Of a stretch of DNA of 32,248 nucleotides, positions 1 to 8,965 are shown piece after piece. Each line of letters starts with the position of its first letter. Position 1 is the first letter of the stretch. The DNA comes from Atribacterota bacterium (GTDB taxonomy: Bacteria > Atribacterota > Phoenicimicrobiia > Phoenicimicrobiales > Stramentimicrobiaceae). The stretch spans positions 1-32,248 of the forward strand of contig JAQUNC010000030.1 in the NCBI GenBank assembly GCA_028717805.1. The letters run 5' to 3'. A program made the position numbers and the translations under genes. Under the pieces are notes generated by a model. It did not search any database, was not told where the DNA came from, and worked only from the letters and a program-made list of their open reading frames with translations.

Positions 1-84
1 GACGTCTTTGCCTATCTGATAATTGGCTTTTAAGAACAGGCTTTTTACCTTTGCCGAAATCTCATTGGCTTCAATCTTTCTCAT
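1..84 (-). CDS. Fumarate hydratase / L-tartrate dehydratase class I alpha subunit, N-terminal 28 residues (runs off the left edge)
   Basis: Only the start of the gene is inside the window. It begins with ATG at 84-82, and the 28 codons present read MRKIEANEISAKVKSLFLKA and onward without a stop. The opening resembles the N-terminus of the alpha (Fe-S) subunit of class I two-subunit fumarases and tartrate dehydratases, which interconvert fumarate and malate in the cytoplasm. A good ribosome binding site (AAGGAG, minus strand, 97-102) lies 12 bases upstream. It is separated from livK by a terminator and has its own leader with IclR-like half-sites, so it probably starts a new transcription unit. 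Fumarase would follow naturally if aspartate made by the upstream genes is deaminated to fumarate. The call rests on 28 residues, so the family is likely but fumarase versus tartrate dehydratase is open. Confidence 0.65.
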   Translation of the reverse strand, partial: MRKIEANEISAKVKSLFLKANYQIGKDV

Positions 85-127
85 TTGTCTCTTTATCTCC
101 TTTTAATCCATTCTGATAGACATTGGT

Positions 128-176
128 GTTCCATATTATGGTAAATAGTTCCATAAATAATATGAAAAAAATTATA
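128..176 (-). promoter_or_regulatory. Promoter and candidate IclR operator half-sites in front of the fumarase-like gene
   Basis: On the minus strand a perfect TATAAT lies at 176-171, although no convincing -35 box is visible. Downstream of it are two direct copies of ATGGAAC (154-148 and 134-128), 20 bases apart, or about two helical turns. The second is part of an imperfect palindrome GTTCCAT-ATT-ATGGTAA (128-144, five of seven pairs). The same heptamer forms a perfect palindrome in front of the iclR gene (9752-9768). Position just after the presumed transcription start fits a repressor site. Assignment to the IclR protein is inference. Confidence 0.45.
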
Positions 177-275
177 CTAAGAAACAAACTCTTTAAATTT
201 TTAATTCTTTATGATGCTTGCTTTGCTAAGCTATATAATTTTATTTTAATAAAATAAATAAAAATAGAGATGGGA

Positions 276-306
276 GGGACTGTAACCAATAAGTAATTAC
301 AGTCCC
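276..306 (-). terminator. Intrinsic terminator after livK
   Basis: A perfect 10-bp stem (GGGACTGTAA at 276-285, TTACAGTCCC at 297-306) with an 11-base loop starts 21 bases past the livK stop. On the minus strand it is followed by a T-rich stretch. It closes the pyr-liv transcription unit and separates it from the fumarase-like gene. Confidence 0.75.
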
Positions 307-326
307 TATGCTTAAGGGTTATTTTA

Positions 327-1559
327 TTATCTGTCTTTCCAAGCTGGAGCAGGATATAATGGTGCACTTTCTTGTGAGCTTTCAGGATAAACAATTTTAA
401 ATTCCTGGTTTTGAACCTGAATTACGGGATGTAACCATTGAATATTCTGTCCCTTTTCATTAAATTCAACGGCAGGCCAGGTAGTCAGTTCAATGTTCAT
501 ACTTAATAAAGCTTCTCTAACCTTATCTGTTTCAATCGTACCAGCTTTTTCAATAGCAAGTTGAAGAACACTGCCTGCTGCACTTGAACTAGCAGTCCAG
601 TATTGTCCTCTAAAATCTTCTCCAAACAAGTCTTTGCATGCTTTCATATAATTTTCAGTTGTTCCGAATATGGGATCTTCTAACTGCATTCCCGGTAACC
701 ACCATTCACCCTCTACAGCATAATCACCGTCTGCACCCATTTCATCAACATAAGCGGGAACCATTACGCCAACTGAGAAGGCATACAGTTTTGGATTAAA
801 ATCTAATTCTTTGCATTGTCTCATAACCATTAAGGAATCAGCAGTATATCCACCAACACCTAAAACATCAGGATTCAATCCCTTAACCTTGGTCAATAAG
901 GCAGACAAATCAGTTGCTCCGGCGGGATATTTTTCAAACAAGACCACATCAAAACCTAATTCCTTACAAGCTTTATCAAATCCTTCAGCACAGCTTAAAG
1001 GAAATAAGTCGTTAGCAGAAATTATGGCAACAGTTTTTGGCTTAGGATCCAGCATTTCATCCATCATGTAGGCAACAGGTGCCATCAGCATCGGTGCAGG
1101 AGGAAGAATAGAAAATACATACTTATATCCTCTTTCATAGATATTAGTTGCATTTGCTTCTGGAGCAATGGTGATAACTCCATACTTTTCACCAATAGCT
1201 GAGGTAGCAAAGGTTATAGCGCTGGAATAAGGTCCGCCTAAGAAATGAACTTTATCTTCAGTAATAAGTCTTTCGGTTAATCTTGCTCCACGAACAGGAT
1301 CACTCTCATCATCATAGTAAATAATCTCAACACCATAGGTTTTACCATCAGCTTTAATCCCGCCATGTTCGTTAACCCATTTTTCCCATACTTCATATCC
1401 TTGTTTAACCAAATTGCCTTCATAGGCAACTTTACCGGTCAGTGAAACCGCTGCTCCAATTTTAATTACATCATCAAACTGTTGAGCAGCAAAAGTAGTT
1501 CCAGAAGCTACTAATAAAAGTATGCTTACTAAAAACATTACTGATAATTTTTTAATCAT
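327..1559 (-). CDS. livK: Liv-type ABC transporter substrate-binding protein (first transporter)
   Basis: This is a periplasmic binding protein of the branched-chain amino acid/amide (HAAT) class, type I fold. The preferred start is ATG at 1559 with GAGGA 8 bases upstream. A GTG at 1574 is in frame but its own sequence makes up that binding site. The N-terminus MIKKLSVMFLVSILLLVASG followed by TTFAA is a Sec signal peptide without a lipobox cysteine. The mature part opens with the typical IKIGAAVSLTGKVAYEG-like ligand-binding segment and has GVGG and late-domain features of the family; length about 410 residues is normal. It is the last gene of a livH-M-G-F-K order, 140 bases after livF. Family members bind leucine, amides, urea, aromatic acids and other small polar compounds. 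The gene neighbours (pyrD, pyrK, pyrB, carbamate kinase) make a carbamoyl- or pyrimidine-type ligand worth testing, but the ligand cannot be read from sequence. Confidence 0.9.
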   Translation of the reverse strand: MIKKLSVMFLVSILLLVASGTTFAAQQFDDVIKIGAAVSLTGKVAYEGNLVKQGYEVWEKWVNEHGGIKADGKTYGVEIIYYDDESDPVRGARLTERLITEDKVHFLGGPYSSAITFATSAIGEKYGVITIAPEANATNIYERGYKYVFSILPPAPMLMAPVAYMMDEMLDPKPKTVAIISANDLFPLSCAEGFDKACKELGFDVVLFEKYPAGATDLSALLTKVKGLNPDVLGVGGYTADSLMVMRQCKELDFNPKLYAFSVGVMVPAYVDEMGADGDYAVEGEWWLPGMQLEDPIFGTTENYMKACKDLFGEDFRGQYWTASSSAAGSVLQLAIEKAGTIETDKVREALLSMNIELTTWPAVEFNEKGQNIQWLHPVIQVQNQEFKIVYPESSQESAPLYPAPAWKDR

Positions 1560-1714
1560 TATTATTTTCCTCACTTTTTTTTATTTTTTAGCTATCATTA
1601 ACAATTAAAGCTTATCTTTATTCTACCACCTCCTTACTTACAAAATATTGCTTGACATCAATACTATAGTATCTTTCTAGCAACAAAATGGCATTAACAT
1701 ATTATAGATAATGA

Positions 1715-2443
1715 TTAAGCAATACCCAGATAAGCAGCCTTTATATGCTTATTCTTAACTAATTTATCAGTGCTGTCTCTCATAACAATATGACCACTCT
1801 CCAACACATAACCTCGGTCAGCAACATCTAAGGCCACCTGCACATCCTGCTCTACTATAAGAATTGTTAAAGCCTCTTCGTCTCTCAGTTTAATAATGGT
1901 TTCAGTTAAATCATCCACTACTACTGGAGCTAATCCCAGAGAGAGCTCATCAATAATCAGTAATGCTGGTTTTGACATGAGTGCCCGTCCAACTGCACAC
2001 ATTTGCTGTTCTCCGCCAGAAAGGTTTCCGGCATATTTATTCCTATATCCTTTGAGAGGCTTAAAAAGATTATAGACAAAATCAAGATCTTCCTTAAGGG
2101 TTTTTCGATCTGCTTTGCGCTGAAAAGCTCCCATTAATAAATTATCTTCTACTGTTAATCCGAAGAAAAGATGTCTGCCTTCTGGTGCATAACCAATTCC
2201 CATTTTTATTCTTTCAGGAGAAGTAAGGTTGGTAACATCCTTATCCTGATATTTTATCTGCCCGCTAAATGGTTTTAAGGTACCCACAATATTATTTAAT
2301 AGTGTGCTTTTCCCTGCTCCGTTTGCCCCGATAATACATACAATTTCTTTTTTATTCAATTCAAAATTAATATCCCATAATACCTGAATTGCACCGTAGC
2401 CAGCATTTATTCCTATTGCCTGTAATAAAATGTCATTACTCAT
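1715..2443 (-). CDS. livF: Liv-type ABC transporter ATPase LivF (first transporter)
   Basis: This is the cytoplasmic ATP-hydrolysing subunit pairing with LivG to drive uptake. Walker A is GANGAGKST near residues 40-48. The ABC signature LSGGEQQM is canonical near residue 141, and Walker B is LLIIDELSLGL, where the usual DEP is DEL. The 242-residue length is typical for LivF. Its start overlaps the livG stop by one base, a sign of translational coupling. LivK follows after 140 bases. Confidence 0.93.
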   Translation of the reverse strand: MSNDILLQAIGINAGYGAIQVLWDINFELNKKEIVCIIGANGAGKSTLLNNIVGTLKPFSGQIKYQDKDVTNLTSPERIKMGIGYAPEGRHLFFGLTVEDNLLMGAFQRKADRKTLKEDLDFVYNLFKPLKGYRNKYAGNLSGGEQQMCAVGRALMSKPALLIIDELSLGLAPVVVDDLTETIIKLRDEEALTILIVEQDVQVALDVADRGYVLESGHIVMRDSTDKLVKNKHIKAAYLGIA

Positions 2444-3207
2444 TAGTTATCCATGACCTCCTTGGCATACTTTTTACCCAGGTAAGCTTCAATTACAGCA
2501 GGGTTGTCACACACTTCCTGAGGCGAACCTGCACATATTTTCTCCCCGTGATGCAAAACAATTATCCGGTCAGAGATTCCCATTACTGCCTTCATTATAT
2601 GTTCAATATATATAATAGTTAATTGTTTGTCTTCTCTGATTTTTTTAACCATTTCCATTGATTCTTCTACCTCAGAGGGATTAAGACCGGCCATAACCTC
2701 ATCTAGAAAAACCACTTCCGGATCCATAGCCAAAACCCGGGCAAATTCCATTCTTTTTAAATCAGGCAGAGTAATATCACTTACCTTAAATTCCTTCTTT
2801 TTATCCAGACCCACTAATTTCATAATCTCGCGGGCATTTTTTCTGGCATGATTCAAATCATTATCCCTGCTGCTGCGGCCAAAAAGAGATCCGACCAATA
2901 CGTTTTCTTCAACAGTCATACCCTGTAATGGTTTTACTACCTGATATGTTCTGGTTAAACCAATACGGGCAATCTGAAATGGCTGCATATTACTAATATT
3001 GATTCCTTTAAAATAGACTTCTCCTTCTGTTTTTCTTAAATCACCGGTAACCAGATTAGTAATTGTCGTTTTTCCTGCACCATTGGGACCAATCAATCCG
3101 AGAATTTCTCCCTTTCTGGCCTGAAAGGAAACTTTATCTACTGCTTTTAAAGCGCCAAAGTGCTTGCTTATTGATCTGACATCTAAAATAACATCATTAT
3201 CAGCCAT
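2443..3207 (-). CDS. livG: Liv-type ABC transporter ATPase LivG (first transporter)
   Basis: This is the second ATPase subunit of the transporter, 254 residues. Walker A GPNGAGKTT lies near residue 40, followed by the LivG-type segment GLTRTYQVVKPLQGMTVEENV. The signature loop is unusual: where E. coli LivG has LAYGQQRR this protein has TLPDLKRMEFARVLA, and the Walker B strand ends LDEVMAGLNP instead of LDEP. Such signatures occur in some LivG homologues, so loss of function is not implied. The gene overlaps livM by 8 bases and livF by one. Confidence 0.92.
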   Translation of the reverse strand: MADNDVILDVRSISKHFGALKAVDKVSFQARKGEILGLIGPNGAGKTTITNLVTGDLRKTEGEVYFKGINISNMQPFQIARIGLTRTYQVVKPLQGMTVEENVLVGSLFGRSSRDNDLNHARKNAREIMKLVGLDKKKEFKVSDITLPDLKRMEFARVLAMDPEVVFLDEVMAGLNPSEVEESMEMVKKIREDKQLTIIYIEHIMKAVMGISDRIIVLHHGEKICAGSPQEVCDNPAVIEAYLGKKYAKEVMDN

Positions 3208-4180
3208 TGGTCACCTCCACCTTTTTGCTCATTGCAATTTTTCTGTTTTGTATTTTATCAGTAATAGTTCCGATAACGCCTCTGGGAACAAAAAATACTA
3301 TAACTATTGTGGCTATTCCTAAAACTGCTAAATGATATTCCATAAATCCGCTCCAGGCAAATTCTGATACTGACTCGATAATAAAAGCGCCAACTATGGG
3401 ACCCAGTATAGTTCCTGCTCCTCCGATCAGCATCATTATTATTGAATTAGTTACAAACATCAGATCAAATACCTCATCTGGTGAAATAAAGGACATCCAG
3501 TACCCGTACAAACCTCCGGCAATACTGGTGAATAAGGCACTGATAGCCCAGGCAGACACTTTGGTATAAGTTGTATTTATTCCCATAGAATTAGCTGCCT
3601 CTTCATTTGCTTTTATACTTCTTATACCATAACCAAATTTAGAATTAACAATAAAATACATGGTTAAAGCTGTTATGACCATCAATCCCAAAAAGGCTAG
3701 ATAAAAATAGTTATACACCCGACCTGGTGGAAGCAATATTATGGGATAGGTAGTACCCATTGCTCCTCCGGTAATCTCAGTAGCATTCTGGGCAACAGAC
3801 ATAATTGCTCCGTTCATACCAATAGTGGCAATTGCAAAATAATGACCCCTTAACCTCAGAACAGGAAAACCTAAGATAATGCTTACTACTATCGCAGACA
3901 CAGAAGCCAGTGGTATTGCTACAATAAAAGGTAAACCCCTTCCCATCAGGATAGCAGTCATATAGGCACCTATGCCAAAAAACATGACATGACCAAATGG
4001 CAGGTAACCCATATAACCGGACATTAAGTTAATACACTGGGCAATAGTTGCATACATGAAAATTGCTGTAAATATACGGACATAATATCCGGAAACAAAA
4101 TTAGGTAAAAGGATAAAGACTACAATTGCAGCAATAATAAAAACTATATTTATATTAAATTTCTTATTATTTTGTGCCAT
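3200..4180 (-). CDS. livM: Liv-type ABC transporter permease LivM (first transporter)
   Basis: This 326-residue integral membrane permease begins with a hydrophobic helix at residues 10-30 and has about eight to ten membrane segments. The cytoplasmic coupling region GYGIRSIKANEEAANSMGIN (about 190-210) is the family's EAA-like loop. The C-terminal helix is followed by a charged tail. The gene overlaps livG by 8 bases and lies 47 bases after livH. With LivH it forms the membrane channel of the importer. Confidence 0.92.
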   Translation of the reverse strand: MAQNNKKFNINIVFIIAAIVVFILLPNFVSGYYVRIFTAIFMYATIAQCINLMSGYMGYLPFGHVMFFGIGAYMTAILMGRGLPFIVAIPLASVSAIVVSIILGFPVLRLRGHYFAIATIGMNGAIMSVAQNATEITGGAMGTTYPIILLPPGRVYNYFYLAFLGLMVITALTMYFIVNSKFGYGIRSIKANEEAANSMGINTTYTKVSAWAISALFTSIAGGLYGYWMSFISPDEVFDLMFVTNSIIMMLIGGAGTILGPIVGAFIIESVSEFAWSGFMEYHLAVLGIATIVIVFFVPRGVIGTITDKIQNRKIAMSKKVEVTNG

Positions 4181-4227
4181 TACTTAATTTTCACTTCCTC
4201 TCTTCATAAATAGTTCCCTAATAGTGA

Positions 4228-5091
4228 CTAACCAAAAAATTTCTTACCTATTAAGCCATGTGGCCTAAACAATAAAATTAAAACCATAATGACCAAACCA
4301 ATGGCTTCCTGCCATTGGGAACCTAAAAAGGTTGCACCGGATGTTTCAGCGAATCCTAATAAAATTCCTCCTGCAGCCGCTCCCCATATATTTCCTAATC
4401 CTCCTAAAATGGCAATAATAAAAACCTTCCCGATTATCACATCCATAACGTGAGGAGAAAAACTATAAATACTAGCCCACAGTGAACCGGTAACACCTGC
4501 CAGAGCAGTTCCCAAAGCAAAATTTATCAAATACATTTTTTGGTCGTCAACCCCAACTGCTAATGCTCCTTCTTTGTCTAAGGCAACAGCTTGTATTCCC
4601 TTTCCTATTTTAGTATTCATCATAAATTGATAAGTAAGATAGATAATCGCTCCAGCTAAGAGGAAAGTTAAAAATTTGGTCAGGGGTACAAAAGTGCCTA
4701 AAAACTGGAAATTACTGCCGGCATAACTTAACCTAATAGTGCGATAGTCAGCAGACCAGACCAAAAGTATAATATTTTCGACTATAAGCCTGACAGCAAA
4801 TGTGATAATGAGAGTAAAAACAATTCCTCCTTTTATAGAAGGCTGTAATGTAAATTTATAAACAAATGCACCTAATAAAAATAGTAAAAATCCTGAAAAA
4901 AACATGCTGATAAAGGGATCAATATTAAACATATTAAAAATGATTAAAGACAGATAAGAGCCTAAAACTACCATAGCCCCGTAGGACAGATTGATGATTC
5001 CGCTGATTCCCCATTGTAATGAAAAACCAATTCCCATCAACGCATATAATCCTCCTAACAGGATGGCATTGATTAGCATCTGCAAGCTCAT
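4228..5091 (-). CDS. livH: Liv-type ABC transporter permease LivH (first transporter)
   Basis: This 287-residue permease has the classic LivH opening (LINAILLGGLYALMGIGFSL) and a short NLSYGAMVVLGSY motif near residue 35. The coupling loop is KIGKGIQAVALDKEGALAVG, and the ending LLFRPHGLIGKKFFG is typical of the family. AAAGGAGG lies just upstream of the ATG. It starts the transporter part of the operon 101 bases after pyrD, with no terminator visible between them, so co-transcription with the pyr genes is likely. Confidence 0.93.
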   Translation of the reverse strand: MSLQMLINAILLGGLYALMGIGFSLQWGISGIINLSYGAMVVLGSYLSLIIFNMFNIDPFISMFFSGFLLFLLGAFVYKFTLQPSIKGGIVFTLIITFAVRLIVENIILLVWSADYRTIRLSYAGSNFQFLGTFVPLTKFLTFLLAGAIIYLTYQFMMNTKIGKGIQAVALDKEGALAVGVDDQKMYLINFALGTALAGVTGSLWASIYSFSPHVMDVIIGKVFIIAILGGLGNIWGAAAGGILLGFAETSGATFLGSQWQEAIGLVIMVLILLFRPHGLIGKKFFG

Positions 5092-5192
5092 AAATTCTTC
5101 CTCCTTTGATATTTAGGATGTTTAGATTAATTCAAAACTATTTAAAAGAATTTTTAAAATTCGATACATAAAATTAATACAAAATATCTATA

Positions 5193-6104
5193 CTATACCA
5201 AACCAACAATATCCTTTATTGAACTATAATTTTTTCTTATCAGATATTCTTTAATTCCTTCAATGACATCAAACATAACCAATGGGCTACTGAAGTTGGC
5301 AGATCCAATCTGAATAGCACTGGCACCCGCCAGAAACATTTCCAAAGCATCTTCAGTACATGTTATCCCGCCAACACCAATTATGGGAATTTTTACCACT
5401 TTACTGGTTTCCCAAATCATACGAACAACTATTGGCCTGATAGCTGGTCCTGATAATCCTCCCACTTTGTTGCCCAGTCTTGATTTCTGGTTTTCAATAT
5501 CTATAGCCATTCCTACCAGGGTATTAGCTATGGTTATAATATCTGCTCCCGCCTGCTCTGCGGCTAAAGCCATTTCAGTTATATCTGATACATTAGGTGA
5601 CAATTTAGCAATTACCACCTTTTGAGTAATCTTCTTAATGCTATTTATCAGTTTAGCCATCACTACCGTATTTATACCAAAATGCAGTCCATCATTAAGA
5701 TTAGGACAGGATAGATTTATCTCCAGTGCAGAAATAGCTTCAATCTGATCAAGTTTGCCTGCCAGTTTACAAAAATCTTCATTAGAATTTCCAACTATGC
5801 TGACAATTATTGTGTCATTTGCCTCTTTTAACAGAGGTAATTCTTTTTCTTTAAATTCCTCAAATCCTTTGGAAGGTATTCCTACCGCATTAAGCATCCC
5901 ACCATCAGTTTCCCATATTCGCGGTCCAGGATTGCCTGTCCTTTTTTCCAATGAGATGCTTTTGGTAACAATAGCTCCCAGGCTGTTAAGCTGTCTTTTG
6001 TTTAAAATAGTATCTCTAACATCAAAAGTCCCTGATGCAGACATTACCGGATTTTTTAAAAAGAGAGAGTTTAATTTTATCTTTAAATCAGTTCCTTTAT
6101 TCAT
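5193..6104 (-). CDS. pyrD: Dihydroorotate dehydrogenase B, catalytic (FMN) subunit
   Basis: This cytoplasmic FMN enzyme interconverts dihydroorotate and orotate, and the class 1B form works with NAD through PyrK. Visible features are the N-terminal NPVMSASGTF (18-27), the substrate/active-site motif NLSCPN at 130-135 with catalytic Cys133, and the phosphate-binding IIGVGGI and GASAIQIGS segments near the C-terminus. The 303-residue length is normal for class 1B. Its start overlaps the pyrK stop by 8 bases. In Bacillus-type operons it serves biosynthesis. In orotate fermenters such as Clostridium oroticum the same enzyme type runs towards dihydroorotate. The transporter and carbamate kinase neighbours leave the direction here open, with a catabolic lean. 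Confidence 0.93.
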   Translation of the reverse strand: MNKGTDLKIKLNSLFLKNPVMSASGTFDVRDTILNKRQLNSLGAIVTKSISLEKRTGNPGPRIWETDGGMLNAVGIPSKGFEEFKEKELPLLKEANDTIIVSIVGNSNEDFCKLAGKLDQIEAISALEINLSCPNLNDGLHFGINTVVMAKLINSIKKITQKVVIAKLSPNVSDITEMALAAEQAGADIITIANTLVGMAIDIENQKSRLGNKVGGLSGPAIRPIVVRMIWETSKVVKIPIIGVGGITCTEDALEMFLAGASAIQIGSANFSSPLVMFDVIEGIKEYLIRKNYSSIKDIVGLV

Positions 6105-6900
6105 CCAGTACTACCTCTTCTAAAGGAAATACAGGACCCTCTTTGCATACCCTCTGATAACCATGCTTAGTCTGAATAACACATCCCTTACAAGAACCTA
6201 TCCCGCATCCCATCCGTTCTTCTAAACTGATATAGGCATGAAAATGATACTTTTTCTGCAATTCTCTTATATGTCTGGCCAGCCTTTTTGAGCCACAGGT
6301 ATATACAGCATCGATAACTTCAGGATTTTTACCCAGCAAATCTTCTAAAAACATAGTTACATTGCCCGGTAATCCTTTTGAACCATCATCGGTAGTATAG
6401 AAAGTATTTACAGACAGAGATTCCATAATGTCAATGCCTAACAGTAATTCGTTTTTACTGGCTGACAAAAAGCTGTAAATACCTTTGTTTTCTTTTCTAC
6501 CCTGCCTTACCAAAGTCAGCATAGGCACAATCCCAATTCCCCGAGCTACCACAGCCATATTTTTTACATTTTCAGGAATAACAAAACCACTGCCCAAGGG
6601 GCCGATTAATTCAATGTACTCACCGGGTTTTGATTCAGACATAATAGCCGTACCTTTTCCTACCTTCTTATACAAAAGGGAAAAACTATCTCTATCCGGT
6701 TCAATTTCGTAAAAACTGAAAGGCCTCTTTAATAGCAATTCTTTTATCTTCCATTTAGATAACATAACAAATTGTCCTGGCTGTGCTATTTCGGCAATTA
6801 ATGGTGCGTTGATAACAATTTTGTAATATTCATTCTTTAAATGTCGGTTTTCCGTTACTAAACCTTTGGTAAATGCCGGGACATTTTTTTTTAATATCAT
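6097..6900 (-). CDS. pyrK: Dihydroorotate dehydrogenase B, electron-transfer subunit (FAD, 2Fe-2S)
   Basis: This subunit carries electrons between NAD(H) and the PyrD FMN. The FAD-binding RPFSFYEIE lies near residues 57-65, and the ferredoxin-reductase nucleotide site is ARGIGIVPML near 118-127. The C-terminal 2Fe-2S motif in MGCGIGSCKGC...C has spacing C-x4-C-x2-C-x11-C. At 267 residues it is the usual size. It follows pyrB by 52 bases and overlaps pyrD by 8. PyrK commits the complex to NAD, as expected for a fermentative cell without a quinone-linked enzyme. Confidence 0.93.
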   Translation of the reverse strand: MILKKNVPAFTKGLVTENRHLKNEYYKIVINAPLIAEIAQPGQFVMLSKWKIKELLLKRPFSFYEIEPDRDSFSLLYKKVGKGTAIMSESKPGEYIELIGPLGSGFVIPENVKNMAVVARGIGIVPMLTLVRQGRKENKGIYSFLSASKNELLLGIDIMESLSVNTFYTTDDGSKGLPGNVTMFLEDLLGKNPEVIDAVYTCGSKRLARHIRELQKKYHFHAYISLEERMGCGIGSCKGCVIQTKHGYQRVCKEGPVFPLEEVVLDE

Positions 6901-6952
6901 TTACTGCTTCCCCAGTTTACTTAAATTACCTTTATTTTCCGGTCTTTTCCGG

Positions 6953-7876
6953 TTAAATACTTCCGCTTACTAAAGCTAATAAAGCCATACGAACATACAT
7001 TCCATTATGTGCCTGTCTGAAATAGGCAGCTCCTTCATAAACATCAACATCAGTAGCTATCTCGTCTACTCTTGGTAAGGGATGAAGAACTGTAATTCCC
7101 TTTTTGGCTTTATTAATAGTATCTCGATCTATAATGTAAGATCCTTTAAGTTTTTCATATTCTTGTGGATCTTCAAATCTTTCTCTTTGTATACGGGTAA
7201 CATAGACTATGTCACTTTTAGCCAAAGCTTCTTGAACATCTTCCATCTCTTCAATTTCTGCACCGCGGTTGCGAAAATCGGCGGTTAATTTTTCAGGCAT
7301 ACGTAAAGCCTTAGGTGACACAAAAATCATCTTATTGCCATAAAGGGTCATAAAATAACCCAGGGAATGGACGGTTCTTCCATATTTTAAATCACCTAAA
7401 AAGGTTACTGTCTGTCCTCCCAGAGCACCTTTTTCCTGACGGATAGTAAAAATATCCAAAAGGGCTTGAGTAGGATGCTGATTACTCCCGTCGCCGGCAT
7501 TGATAAAGGGATGGACAGCATGGTCTGCAGCAATTTGGGCAGAGCCGTTCTCAGGATGACGCATAACAATAACATCAACATAACCATCTACTGTTCTAAT
7601 AGTATCTGGTAATGATTCCCCTTTTGCTGTAGAAGAACTTGCTGCTCCAGAAACACTGATAACCCGAGCTCCTAATCTATTGGCAGCTGATTCAAAAGAA
7701 AGACGCGTTCTAGTACTGGGTTCGAAAAAAAGGCAGGCAACAATTTTCCCTTCCATATCCTTTATGACTTCATTCTTCTTAACTCTGTGCTCGTAATGTG
7801 CAGCAGTATTCATAATCAGATTAAGCTCTTGGGTTGAGAATTGAGCAGTGTTTAAAATATCTTTTCCTTTTAACAT
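6953..7876 (-). CDS. pyrB: Aspartate carbamoyltransferase, catalytic chain
   Basis: This enzyme transfers the carbamoyl group between carbamoyl phosphate and L-aspartate. The carbamoyl-phosphate motif FFEPSTRTRLSFE (about 51-63), the HPTQALLDIF motif (about 136-145) and the aspartate-side loop HPLPRVDEI (about 267-275) are all intact. The HPLPRVDEI form points to aspartate and not ornithine as partner. Length is 307 residues; no regulatory PyrI chain is adjacent. AAAGGAG lies 9 bases upstream of the ATG. It follows carbamate kinase by 45 bases. That pair can either make carbamoyl-aspartate from carbamoyl phosphate or, run backwards, release carbamoyl phosphate for ATP synthesis as ornithine carbamoyltransferase does in the arginine deiminase pathway. 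Confidence 0.92.
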   Translation of the reverse strand: MLKGKDILNTAQFSTQELNLIMNTAAHYEHRVKKNEVIKDMEGKIVACLFFEPSTRTRLSFESAANRLGARVISVSGAASSSTAKGESLPDTIRTVDGYVDVIVMRHPENGSAQIAADHAVHPFINAGDGSNQHPTQALLDIFTIRQEKGALGGQTVTFLGDLKYGRTVHSLGYFMTLYGNKMIFVSPKALRMPEKLTADFRNRGAEIEEMEDVQEALAKSDIVYVTRIQRERFEDPQEYEKLKGSYIIDRDTINKAKKGITVLHPLPRVDEIATDVDVYEGAAYFRQAHNGMYVRMALLALVSGSI

Positions 7877-7921
7877 TTATTCAAACTCCTTTGTATATTA
7901 TTAATTTTGATTTACTATTAT

Positions 7922-8890
7922 TTATTTCTCAATAATAGTACCTGTTTCACCTCTATAAGCTTCCATAACTTTATCCAATGAGGAAATAATTGCTTTCTTT
8001 CCGCCGTTTTCCAGAAATCTTAGACACGCTTTCACTTTCGGTCCCATACTTCCTGCTAAGAATTGTCCTTCTTCATAATATCTTTTTGCTTCCTCATAGG
8101 TTAGTTTACCTAATCCTCTTTCATTTGCTTTACCAAAATTTATCTTAGCTTTTTCCACATCAGTAAGCACAAATAAAATATTGGCCTTGATAATCTCAGC
8201 CAGCCTTTCTCCAGCCAGATCTTTATCAATAACCGCTTCAACGCCTTTTAATTTTCCATTGGCATCCCTTAATACCGGTATACCGCCTCCGCCAGAAGCG
8301 ATTACAATAACTCCGGCATCAACCAGTTTTTTAATAACATCTCCCTCTATATTAGAAATAGGGTCAGGAGAAGGAACTACTCTCCTCCAACAACGTTCAC
8401 CATTGGGCTTAACTTTTTTAATAATATAATCAGGCTGATTCCTTTTTAGTTCTTGTGCTTCTTCTTCAGTTAAAAAATTACCTACCGGTTTAGAGGCATT
8501 TTCTCCCTCAAATTCCGGATCATCTCGATCCACCAGTACTTGATTCAGCAAAGTACAAACAGATTTTTTTATCTTCTTTCCTTTTAAATGATTAACCAGA
8601 GTCTGTTGTAACATATATCCTATTTGACCCTGGGTCATGGCACCGACCACATCCATAGGGTGAGCAGGCACTATGTCTTCAGCAGCTTTCTGTTGCACCA
8701 TAAGATTCCCTACTTGTGGTCCATTACCGTGAGTAATTGCTAAGCGGTCTTCTGGTGCAAGATTTTGAATAATATTAGCAATATATTGGGTAGTTTTCCA
8801 GCAGTTTTTGAATTGCTCTTCTGAAGATCCTTTTTCATTTGCCTGTTTGATGGCGTTACCTCCCAAAGCAATTAGTACAACATTTGCCAT
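7922..8890 (-). CDS. arcC: Carbamate kinase
   Basis: This enzyme catalyses reversible transfer of phosphate between carbamoyl phosphate and ADP, normally yielding ATP in catabolism. The protein opens with the amino-acid-kinase motif VVLIALGGNAI. It has THGNGPQVGNLM (about 58-69), the carbamate-kinase hallmark SPDPISNIEGDVI, the ASGGGGIPV motif, and the late GSMGPKVKA segment. At 322 residues it is full length. AAGGAG lies 11 bases before the ATG. It is the first enzyme gene after iclR (75 bases, no terminator seen). No arginine deiminase or ornithine carbamoyltransferase is nearby, so its carbamoyl phosphate most likely exchanges with PyrB. Confidence 0.94.
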   Translation of the reverse strand: MANVVLIALGGNAIKQANEKGSSEEQFKNCWKTTQYIANIIQNLAPEDRLAITHGNGPQVGNLMVQQKAAEDIVPAHPMDVVGAMTQGQIGYMLQQTLVNHLKGKKIKKSVCTLLNQVLVDRDDPEFEGENASKPVGNFLTEEEAQELKRNQPDYIIKKVKPNGERCWRRVVPSPDPISNIEGDVIKKLVDAGVIVIASGGGGIPVLRDANGKLKGVEAVIDKDLAGERLAEIIKANILFVLTDVEKAKINFGKANERGLGKLTYEEAKRYYEEGQFLAGSMGPKVKACLRFLENGGKKAIISSLDKVMEAYRGETGTIIEK

Positions 8891-8965
8891 TTTTCATCTA
8901 ATCTCCTTACTTTTTAATAAATTGTATTGATAATTACCAAATTTATTTTATATATAGATCTAAGC

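Noticed and set aside
209-394. 61-codon minus-strand frame across the livK 3' end
   Set aside because: It runs through the livK stop region and the terminator hairpin in another frame.
811-1071. Plus-strand open frame opposite livK
   Set aside because: Shadow of the livK coding frame; no ribosome binding site and no recognisable protein features.
1661-1672. 12-base palindrome ATACTATAGTAT between livF and livK
   Set aside because: No promoter spacing or second copy found; short AT-rich palindromes are common by chance in such DNA.
7922-8890. Carbamate kinase taken as part of an arginine deiminase pathway
   Set aside because: No arginine deiminase, ornithine carbamoyltransferase or arginine/ornithine antiporter is nearby; the adjacent carbamoyltransferase has the aspartate-type HPLPRVDEI motif.
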